DNA from: Chloroflexota bacterium
GTDB taxonomy: Bacteria > Chloroflexota > Anaerolineae > Anaerolineales > Villigracilaceae
Length of the DNA: 45,861 nt
Assembly (NCBI GenBank): GCA_016234555.1
Contig: JACRBJ010000061.1
Coordinates: 1-45,861, forward strand
Direction: 5' to 3'
The position numbers were made by a program, and so were the translations under genes. Under the pieces are notes generated by a model. The model saw only the letters and a program-made list of their open reading frames with translations, was not told the DNA's origin and searched no databases. This document shows, in pieces, positions 33,445-40,390 of the stretch (position 1 is the stretch's first letter; every line of letters starts with the position of its first letter).

Positions 33445-36400
33445 ATGGATAAAACAACAAATAGACAGACTGCCAGATCAGTCTTTGCTTCAAAATGGCT
33501 GGGTCGTGAAGTTCGGAAATATCAGGTTGAAAAACTGATTTCTGAACACGAATCGCGACAAACAATATCCTTGAAAGCCATTCATACTGAAACCGGTAAA
33601 CCGGTCGTCTTGAAAGTGTTTGGTTCATTTTCGGATGTATCCATAAGAGAGTATGAGAAAGAAATAGCGGCGCATAAAAAATTAAAAAATAAAAGCAGGC
33701 ATGGCGTATTAATGCCCTTGGAAACGTTCGAATGTGAAGGCGATTATTTCATCGTCACTGAATACAAAAATGGGGAAGACCTCAGAAAATGGCTAAAGAA
33801 AAACCCAAAGATAACCGAGATTTTGGATGTCTTTGCTCGAATTGCCGAAAGTATCGACTATATTCATAAAAACAAAATTATCCACCGTGACATTAAGCCG
33901 GAAAATGTTGTATATGAAATGTCGGGCGAAAAGATTACACCGTATTTGACAGATTTCGGCATTTCAGTGACGCTTTCTGATACAGCGTCGTCTTTTGAAA
34001 CAAAACACAGGTCCGGAACAACCAGGTACATGGCGCCTGAGTTCTTTTTGAAAAAAGATGCAAAAATGACAAAGGCGGTTGATATTTATGCATTTGGAGT
34101 TATGTTGTATGAGGCATTAGAGGGGCATCATCCAATCACCAGCAACAAAGACCATGAAATATATGCCCAGATTATTTCCGGAGTCGTGCCGGTTCCAGAA
34201 AAAACCATAAAGAAGCTTGGTGAAAACGCCGGCTTTATACTTACAAAAGCATTATCAAAGAATCCTGAAGATCGACCGAAAACAGCGACTGAAATTATTT
34301 TGCAAATTGAAAGTCAGTATATAAAGTATGTAGGATATACTTTTGATAAATATGTCATTGAGGAATATATTGGACGGGGACCCTTTGGCGCCACGTACAG
34401 AGCGTATGATCTAGATAACAAGAATAAAAAGGTTGCTCTTAAACTGTTGTTTGTGCCACAAGCCAAACTGCCTGAGATCAAAGGGTTAAAGGAACTTGAG
34501 CATAGCAAAGGTGCGCTGCCGATCATTGACATTGGTTATGAAAACGGTGTGCAATACCTGGTCACAGAATATCTTAATGGGCATAACTTGCGTCATTTCC
34601 TTTCTCCCAAAGGCATGGAGATGCAGGAAATTTTAAAAATAGTAAAGCCGTTGTCAAAAACGCTTGACTATTTACACGAGAAAAAAATTATTCACCGAAA
34701 TTTGAAACCTGAGAATATCCTTCTTCGACGGAATAGGATCGATGGAAGTATTCAGCCTTTTGTTGATGATTATGGAACTTCAAAGGTTGCTGGAACAACT
34801 GATGCCCTCAATGCCAATAACAATGTCCTTTTGGGAAATTTCGACTATCTTGCTCCTGAAATTCTTGAAAACAAGCAACCGTCACCCGCTGTTGACGTGT
34901 ATTCATTGGGCGTTATCATATATGAAGCAATAGAAGGGAAAACTCCTTTTGCTGCAAAGTCCCTTCCTGCCCTGATAAAACAAAAATTGGAAGGTAATGT
35001 TCCATCTCCTGAAGTTCTTCTAAAAAAGGGTGGTGTACGAGCAGCAAGAGTTTTGCTGAAGGCCCTTGATGCCAGACCGGAAAAACGTCAAAGGTCCGTT
35101 TCCGATTTGGTCACCCAACTAGAGGACGCGATTAAAAATCAGTCCTTCGTAGACAAGGGAATCTTTGTTGAGTCTTGGGTAAAGTCGCGCAAATTGACCT
35201 CAAACCTGAAAAGAAACCCTCTTGCATTCTGGGTTTCAGGATTATTGGTTTTGCTATTAATTTACTTTGGGACATTTGTTTTACCTACTTATCTAAGACC
35301 ATCTCCCACCGCCACATTAACATATACAATTACTACACCACCGCCTGTTTCTGAAGTGCCTGAGGTTGTCATTTCGCCCAGCCCTAGTCCTGCTGACATC
35401 ACACCTAACACCACTACTGTGCCCCCGCCTGACCCTACTCCTGTCGTATCGTGCAAACTACAAGACGGTCAGGGTCGGGATGCTGTGGCAGGCTATCTAT
35501 TACTGCAGGATGTTTATAGCGATAAATTCGGCACCAAGCCCGATTCATACGATCTATACGCCATTGCCTATTACAACAACAGGAAAATCCTTGAAGGGTA
35601 TAGTAAATATCACGTTATCAATCCGATCAGCCTGGACGCTGGAAAAAACTGGAATCTCTTTATTCCTCCACAGCAATGGATCGATAAATATAAGAAGTTC
35701 CCGATAACGATTCCTTTCCCCATCCCAACCGACTCTCAATCAAGGCTTGAAATATCGGGTAGTTCAATACTCTCCCCTCTATCAGCTCAAATATCGACGT
35801 GTTCTGCTGAGACAACAGGAACTGAATTGGTACAGATGAATTTGGGCAACACGATAACTGGGTTGCGGGATCTTTGTCAAAGTAAAGTGCATTTATTCGG
35901 TGCGAACAGGGAAGTCGATGAGGCGATGATGACGGAATATCATTGTAGTGGCATTGAGTTGGAAAAGTTTGAAGTTGCCAGATATGCCATGGTGGTGTTC
36001 ATCAATAAAGATAACCCTTATGCGGAAGACATACAAAAGAATCCGTTGACCAATGAAGAGCTCGAGAAACTCTTGACCATTGCGCACTCATGGAAAGACG
36101 TGCGAGAGTATTGGGAAGGCAACGAGTCTATCGCAAAATATTACCCGTCGTTGGACGGTGGCGAGTTCGAAATCGTGAAGAATGGTGCTTTCCACGGTCG
36201 CACTTATGATGGTGACGAGGATGATATTCCGGGTTTGAGCGTTAATAATGATAAACAGTCATTGCTTGACAACGTCGCAGTGGATGCTAGCGCCGTTGGA
36301 ATTGTAGACTATGGTTCTTATCAGAGTTACAAAAATAAGAACCAATTGATAGCTGTCCCTGTCAATGGTGTATATGTGGGTTCCGCGATAGCAGCCGACA

Positions 36401-36588
36401 ATGCCTCCAAGTACCCCCTTGCGACCACCCTTTACCTATACGCGAATAAGAATACCTATGAAACCAATGAGGCCCTTCGGAGTTTCATCAATTACTACCT
36501 ATCGCACGAGCTGGACTTTCTAGATGACCTCGGCTACCTTTATCCCAGCAGAAGTGGATACGCAGGCAACCCAGACACTGTCCCGTAG
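33445..36588 (+). CDS. Transmembrane tandem Ser/Thr kinase-pseudokinase with PstS-like outside domain
   Basis: 1047 residues from the ATG at 33445 (AGGG 11 bases upstream); a GTG 14 codons earlier is possible. Kinase domain 1 (about 25-285) has Lys57, HRD at 147-149 and DFG at 170-172, but no recognisable glycine-rich loop. Kinase domain 2 (about 297-565) has the glycine loop GRGPFG at 310 and Lys333, but HRN at 417-419 in place of HRD and DYG at 442-444, so it is probably a pseudokinase. One membrane helix (about 594-616) and a proline/threonine linker follow. Outside, about residues 770-1040 resemble a PstS-type phosphate-binding protein: ISGSSILSPLSAQI, FVARYAMVVFINKDNPY-like segment, LTNEELEKLLTI, VDASAVGIVDYGSYQSYK and YPLATTLYLYANKNTYE. 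It likely couples an outside ligand to phosphorylation inside. Confidence 0.85.
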   Translation: MDKTTNRQTARSVFASKWLGREVRKYQVEKLISEHESRQTISLKAIHTETGKPVVLKVFGSFSDVSIREYEKEIAAHKKLKNKSRHGVLMPLETFECEGDYFIVTEYKNGEDLRKWLKKNPKITEILDVFARIAESIDYIHKNKIIHRDIKPENVVYEMSGEKITPYLTDFGISVTLSDTASSFETKHRSGTTRYMAPEFFLKKDAKMTKAVDIYAFGVMLYEALEGHHPITSNKDHEIYAQIISGVVPVPEKTIKKLGENAGFILTKALSKNPEDRPKTATEIILQIESQYIKYVGYTFDKYVIEEYIGRGPFGATYRAYDLDNKNKKVALKLLFVPQAKLPEIKGLKELEHSKGALPIIDIGYENGVQYLVTEYLNGHNLRHFLSPKGMEMQEILKIVKPLSKTLDYLHEKKIIHRNLKPENILLRRNRIDGSIQPFVDDYGTSKVAGTTDALNANNNVLLGNFDYLAPEILENKQPSPAVDVYSLGVIIYEAIEGKTPFAAKSLPALIKQKLEGNVPSPEVLLKKGGVRAARVLLKALDARPEKRQRSVSDLVTQLEDAIKNQSFVDKGIFVESWVKSRKLTSNLKRNPLAFWVSGLLVLLLIYFGTFVLPTYLRPSPTATLTYTITTPPPVSEVPEVVISPSPSPADITPNTTTVPPPDPTPVVSCKLQDGQGRDAVAGYLLLQDVYSDKFGTKPDSYDLYAIAYYNNRKILEGYSKYHVINPISLDAGKNWNLFIPPQQWIDKYKKFPITIPFPIPTDSQSRLEISGSSILSPLSAQISTCSAETTGTELVQMNLGNTITGLRDLCQSKVHLFGANREVDEAMMTEYHCSGIELEKFEVARYAMVVFINKDNPYAEDIQKNPLTNEELEKLLTIAHSWKDVREYWEGNESIAKYYPSLDGGEFEIVKNGAFHGRTYDGDEDDIPGLSVNNDKQSLLDNVAVDASAVGIVDYGSYQSYKNKNQLIAVPVNGVYVGSAIAADNASKYPLATTLYLYANKNTYETNEALRSFINYYLSHELDFLDDLGYLYPSRSGYAGNPDTVP

Positions 36589-36810
36589 CGGCTGGAATTC
36601 TCTTATGCGGTGGGGTTACCCTTAGCGTGGTCGCGCAATCTTTTGCCACGGATTAGCGCAGATTTTCACGGAGTCCACAGCGCGCGCATCGTCTGTACGG
36701 GACATGGACCAGCAGCGATGGACGCGAAGGAAAAGCTCCCGGTGTTGGGATGATAAATCAATACAAATGCCTATTACTCCCGCCTTGAAACGCCGCGCGA
36801 AAATAACCAC

Positions 36811-36946
36811 AATCGGTCAGGATTTATGACATCCATCCAATATAATTTATGACAATTCCAGACCGATTAGGGTTGGAAATTATGAAGAAAGGTTGTAAAA
36901 TAATCGAAGTAGTACCAATGGGTGGCAACCAGGGTATCTCCACCTA
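36811..36946 (+). promoter_or_regulatory. Promoter-leader element, copy 2 (DUF2292-like gene)
   Basis: Second copy of the element at 33205-33352. A perfect inverted repeat AATCGGTC (36811-36818) / GACCGATT (36861-36868) encloses two TTTATGACA sites (36823-36831 and 36846-36854). The promoter is TTGGAA (36873-36878), 17 bases, TAAAAT (36896-36901). The leader hairpin is TGGGTGG (36919-36925) with CCACCTA (36940-36946), again across 14 bases. In the rest of the 427-base gap 36589-37015 nothing else was recognised. Confidence 0.8.
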
Positions 36947-37015
36947 AAACTACAAGCCATAAATTAGCGATCCTTGAAGTTGTGTTTTACTGTTGACCCA
37001 TCCTGGGAGGATACA

Positions 37016-37225
37016 ATGAAAAACCTGGAACCTCTGAGAGGGGCATCGCTCCCGAACGACCTACACCTGTTGAAACTCACGATAGAACAGGTCAGGCGTA
37101 TAGACGAGATGCTCGACGACGTTGGCGAATATGGTGAAGTGCACATCATTGTGCAAAGAGGAGAGTTAAGGTATATTAACAAAGTTGAAAGCTACCGCTT
37201 TGTGGACAGGGAAGAGGGCGAATAG
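37016..37225 (+). CDS. Small DUF2292-like (YezD-like) protein
   Basis: 69 residues from the ATG at 37016, with GGGAGG five bases upstream; an in-frame TTG at 36974 is not needed. The C-terminal half (EYGEVHIIVQRGELRYINKVESYRF) follows the DUF2292/YezD pattern of a YGSVxIxVxDGxVxQIxxxEKxR type. The family has no firm function; some members lie in sulfur-assimilation operons. It is expressed from copy 2 of the promoter-leader element shared with the large kinase, and a strong terminator follows, so it is its own transcription unit. Co-regulation with the kinase is inferred. Confidence 0.7.
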   Translation: MKNLEPLRGASLPNDLHLLKLTIEQVRRIDEMLDDVGEYGEVHIIVQRGELRYINKVESYRFVDREEGE

Positions 37226-37287
37226 CCTGTAAGCCCCCACTCAGAACCGAATATCTCCCTGGCTTTGGCGAGGACGAAAGAATTCCG

Positions 37288-37336
37288 GAAGCCATGACTC
37301 ATCCCGATGAGGATGTTGTCATGGCTTCTTTTGTTT
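37288..37336 (+). terminator. Long hairpin terminator
   Basis: GAAGCCATGAC (37288-37298) pairs with GTCATGGCTTC (37318-37328); inside it CATCC (37300-37304) pairs with GGATG (37311-37315). TTTTGTTT follows. It ends the transcript of the DUF2292-like gene, or acts as an attenuator for the genes downstream. Confidence 0.88.
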
Positions 37337-37388
37337 CCAATGGACGCCATCCTCCCGCCACTGATGACCGTGGAGGTGTAGATCGAAC

Positions 37389-37607
37389 ATGGGCTTCAAG
37401 CGTCCATGGGTGACGACCAAGCAATGGCATATCTGGCGCAAGCGGTCATGGTTCGGTTTTGAGCAGCCACAGATTGACTTCAAGCAGTCGCGGATGAAAA
37501 TCAAGCAGCCAAAGATCGATTTCAAGCAGTCTTATGTAAAGGTCAAGCAGTCACAGATTGGTTTCAAGCAATCGCAGATGATGGTCAAGCAGTCACAAAT
37601 GGACTGA
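37389..37607 (+). CDS. Heptad-repeat peptide (ten 7-residue units)
   Basis: 72 residues: Met, ten heptads and a final Asp. The heptads follow x-[FIV]-[KE]-[QR]-[SP]-x-[IVMWF], for example GFKRPWV, DFKQSRM, KIKQPKI, KVKQSQI and GFKQSQM. GGAGGTG (37372-37378) lies 10 bases upstream of the ATG and the next gene starts 12 bases after the stop, so it is probably translated. A strictly periodic, basic and amphipathic chain of this kind could form a beta-solenoid or bind a membrane or nucleic acid. I do not recognise a family. Confidence 0.6.
   Translation: MGFKRPWVTTKQWHIWRKRSWFGFEQPQIDFKQSRMKIKQPKIDFKQSYVKVKQSQIGFKQSQMMVKQSQMD
37392..37601 (+). repeat. 21-base tandem repeat, ten units
   Basis: Ten in-frame units of 21 bases with a core near TCAAGCAGTC. 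The first three are diverged and the last six are closest to one another. The array is entirely coding and spans the heptad-repeat peptide. Confidence 0.85.
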
Positions 37608-37619
37608 AAGGAGTCATGT

Positions 37620-38306
37620 ATGCCCGGACGACCCACATTTTCCATTGCAGAGCGGTTGAATGCCGCGAAGGTAGCCATCGCCAACAGCCTTGCAGACGGG
37701 GAGATTCAGTCCCTGGTTGGGGGATATGGATATTCGACTGAGAAACTGAGCGAGGGTATGGCGTTATATGAGACTGCGCTTGCCGCCGTGAACGCGCAAA
37801 AGGCGGCGGAGGGGGCGCAGCAACAAGCCACCCGGGAACTGAAAACCGCGGAGAAGGACGCCCGCGACGCCTACCAGGCACTGGCAAAGGTATCCCGCGC
37901 AATTTTCAAGGACGACAAGGCGCGCCTGACCGCGCTGGGGTTGACAGGTTCCGCCCCGCTTACCGTTTCAGGTTTTATCGCAGCCGCCTCGACGCTTTTT
38001 GACAATGCCGCGACCGCGCCGAGCCTTTCGGAATTTGGATATGATGGGGAACGCCTGGCTTCGGAAAAGGGGAAGATTACCGCCTTCGATCTCGCCAACC
38101 AGAAACAGGAAGCCGCCAAAGGCGCAACTCAACAAGCCACCCGCGAACAAACCACAGCCCTGACCAACCTCGATGCCTGGTACGCCCAATATCTCAAAAT
38201 TGCCCGTGTGGCATTGCGAGGAAAGAAGCAGTTACTGGAGAAGATCGGGGTTGTAGCACGGACTTCGAAAGTGATGAAGAAGAAGGTTGCCGGGAATGTG
38301 ACGTAA
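37620..38306 (+). CDS. Helical protein with internal duplication, unknown function
   Basis: 228 residues from the ATG at 37620 (AAAGGAG 6 bases upstream). Two halves align: GYGYSTEKLSEGMALYETAL...QKAAEGAQQQATRE...LTALGL and EFGYDGERLASEKGKITAFD...QEAAKGATQQATRE...LLEKIGV. Each half is predicted to be mainly helical, with alanine- and glutamine-rich amphipathic stretches. Similar duplicated helical proteins occur in several environmental bacteria as hypothetical proteins; no function is known to me. It is cotranscribed with the heptad-repeat gene. Its codon use is GC-rich, like the left part of the window and unlike the kinase genes on either side. Confidence 0.75.
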   Translation: MPGRPTFSIAERLNAAKVAIANSLADGEIQSLVGGYGYSTEKLSEGMALYETALAAVNAQKAAEGAQQQATRELKTAEKDARDAYQALAKVSRAIFKDDKARLTALGLTGSAPLTVSGFIAAASTLFDNAATAPSLSEFGYDGERLASEKGKITAFDLANQKQEAAKGATQQATREQTTALTNLDAWYAQYLKIARVALRGKKQLLEKIGVVARTSKVMKKKVAGNVT

Positions 38307-38361
38307 GGCTGTTTAGTGAATTCTGTGGATAGACGTCGAAATTAAGCCGTTTTTTTCCTTA

Positions 38362-38403
38362 GAATCCTTCCAGCGATTCTCTCGGAAATTACTGGAAGGA
38401 TTC
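38362..38403. repeat. Perfect 12-base inverted repeat upstream of the VWA operon
   Basis: GAATCCTTCCAG (38362-38373) and CTGGAAGGATTC (38392-38403) are separated by 18 bases. Neither strand shows a U tract after the stem, so it is not a standard terminator. It lies about 130 bases before the first gene of the phospho-signalling operon and may be an operator or an RNA hairpin. Confidence 0.7.
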
Positions 38404-38533
38404 CGGGATTTGACTTGCGTAATTTTGGCTGATGAGGCGGTAGAAATAAAGTTTTGCCTCCACTCAATTCGCACATGGTAATCAGATTGTTCAAGTAGTA
38501 TGGTAGGGTCTTTGCTCAAAAAGAGGAAACTAA

Positions 38534-40390
38534 ATGCTCACAATCAAAAAGGCATTTCTGCTTATCACTGTGTTGTTATTACTCTCTGTCTCCACCGTTA
38601 ATGCACAGGGAACGGCAAGAGTGAACATTGAAGATATTGATAATGGGCGGTTTCCTGTTCTTGAAATTTATCTTTCAATAACAGATGTTCAGGGGTTTCC
38701 AATAAAAAATCTTGATATTTCTAATTTTTCCGTTTCTGAAGATGGGCGGTCTGTCAAGAACTTTGAAGTAACACCTGTACAAAATGTAAAACAACCTCTG
38801 GCGGTAGTTTTAGCGATTGATACAAGCGGTAGCATGGGAGGGAGATCATTGCCTACTCCATTGCAAAATGCAGTTGAGGCCGCGAAAATATTTGTTGATT
38901 CGCTCTCTTCACAAGATCAAGTTGCAGTCATTAGTTTTTCGAGTTCTAGTTATATGGTTCAGGATTTTACTGACGATAGGAGCGTGATAAGAACACAACT
39001 AGATGCCCTAAAGCCTGACGGCAACACAACCATGTATGATGGGATTGTTCAGGCGGTAAATTTGCTTGGACAGAGATCGGAACGACGGGTACTTATTTTG
39101 ATTACCGATGGAAAAGATACTGGAAATGGAAAGTTTAGTTCCAGCGATGCGCGTGATGAAGTTAGGGGATATGGAATACCCGTTTATTCCATTGGGTTTG
39201 GGGATGTGGATCGCGATGAACTTGAAAAAATTTCTGGCCTTGCAGGCGGAACAGCGCAAATTAAACCAAACTCTTCGGATTTACAGTCTGCGTTTCGTAC
39301 GGTGTTACAAATCTTGCGTGAGCAATATTTGGTTCGGTATACTTCCAGTCTTCCCGCAGATTCTAATCAACACGAGCTAAAGATAACAATCGATGCTCAA
39401 GGTTTGAGCGTCAGTGATGAGCGCTCATTCGAGGCGCGCCTAGGCGAAATTAAGATCATTCTTCCTTTCAAAGATGGAGATATTGTAGGTGGAAATGTGC
39501 TCCTCAAGCCAAAAGTAATTGCCCCAGCAGATTTGGAGCAACTGGATATACGGCTCGATGGAGAGATATTGCAAAGTGTGCTTTCTGAACCGTTTGAATA
39601 TCCGTGGGACACCACCACGGTTGATCCTGGATTGCATAAATTTGTCTTTATCGTAACCGATGAGGCTGGTAATACGGGGCAGGCAAGTATTGATTTGAAT
39701 ATTGAGCCACCCATAACAGTCAATATTGTGACACCTGTTAAAGATCAAGAAGTTGGTGGTTTAACAAAGGCTATCGCTGAAGTTTCATCTCTGGTAAGAG
39801 TTGCCAGGGTCGAGTACATGGTAGATGGTGTTGAATTGCAAACGCTTACAGCCTCGCCATATGAGGTTACCATCAATTGGTCTGATTATTCAAAAGGCCC
39901 GCACTGGCTGGAAGTGAAAGCCACTGATGCCAATGGGTTTTCAGATACACAGAAAATAATGGTTCAGGCAAGAGGAAAGGATTTTTGGTTTCTGATACTT
40001 GTGATTGGTATGAGTTTGGCGGCTCTTGGGATTCCCATTGCCGTATGGGAAAGAAAAAAAGCAGTGGGGACAACGGCAAAAGTTGAATCGCAAGCAATCC
40101 TACGTGAATTGGAAGGTCCAAACTTGGGCAAAGTTTGGCATTTGGGATCCCAAGATGTTCGTTTGGGACGCAAACGAGATAATGATATCCAATTAAGAAG
40201 CACAGGCGCATCTCGCGAACAGGCGCTTATAAAATACGAAAATGGCAATCATGTGCTTTACAATCTTAGCCGGGAAAATCCGCCTACTGTTAACAAGGTT
40301 GAGGTACGCCAGAAGTCTGCCTTGCGGTCTGGTGACATAATTCAATTTGGCAAGGCAGATCAAGAAATCATCCGCTATGAACAACAATAA
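38534..40390 (+). CDS. VWA-domain receptor with intracellular FHA domain
   Basis: 618 residues. A signal peptide (1-24) is followed by a short beta domain and a von Willebrand A domain (about 88-270) with an intact metal site, D96-T-S-G-S, and TSPxD-like residues later (ITDGKDTGNG). One or two Ig-like domains follow (about 300-475). A membrane helix (about 484-506) leads to a cytoplasmic FHA domain (about 530-615) with LGRKRDNDIQLRS; the usual His of the SxxH motif is Gln (ASREQALI). The topology puts protein-binding VWA outside and phosphothreonine-reading FHA inside. It is the first gene of the operon, and its end overlaps the PP2C gene by 14 bases. AGAGGA precedes the ATG. Confidence 0.88.
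   Translation: MLTIKKAFLLITVLLLLSVSTVNAQGTARVNIEDIDNGRFPVLEIYLSITDVQGFPIKNLDISNFSVSEDGRSVKNFEVTPVQNVKQPLAVVLAIDTSGSMGGRSLPTPLQNAVEAAKIFVDSLSSQDQVAVISFSSSSYMVQDFTDDRSVIRTQLDALKPDGNTTMYDGIVQAVNLLGQRSERRVLILITDGKDTGNGKFSSSDARDEVRGYGIPVYSIGFGDVDRDELEKISGLAGGTAQIKPNSSDLQSAFRTVLQILREQYLVRYTSSLPADSNQHELKITIDAQGLSVSDERSFEARLGEIKIILPFKDGDIVGGNVLLKPKVIAPADLEQLDIRLDGEILQSVLSEPFEYPWDTTTVDPGLHKFVFIVTDEAGNTGQASIDLNIEPPITVNIVTPVKDQEVGGLTKAIAEVSSLVRVARVEYMVDGVELQTLTASPYEVTINWSDYSKGPHWLEVKATDANGFSDTQKIMVQARGKDFWFLILVIGMSLAALGIPIAVWERKKAVGTTAKVESQAILRELEGPNLGKVWHLGSQDVRLGRKRDNDIQLRSTGASREQALIKYENGNHVLYNLSRENPPTVNKVEVRQKSALRSGDIIQFGKADQEIIRYEQQ

Noticed and set aside
33062..33445. Replication origin
   Set aside because: The location is suggestive, but no group of TTATCCACA-like boxes or AT-rich 13-mers was found; only a single near-match (TGTGGATAG) was seen far away near 38326.
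36622..36810. 62-codon minus-strand open frame in the gap after the large kinase
   Set aside because: It has no ribosome site, no family pattern and overlaps the upstream edge of the duplicated control element.
37392..37601. Regular 21-base repeats that could suggest a CRISPR or satellite array
   Set aside because: There are no spacers, the unit is a multiple of three and the whole array is an open reading frame with a ribosome site.
38307..38533. Third copy of the promoter-leader element before the VWA operon
   Set aside because: None of the conserved parts (TTGGAA/TAAAAT pair, ACCAATGGGTGG) is present.
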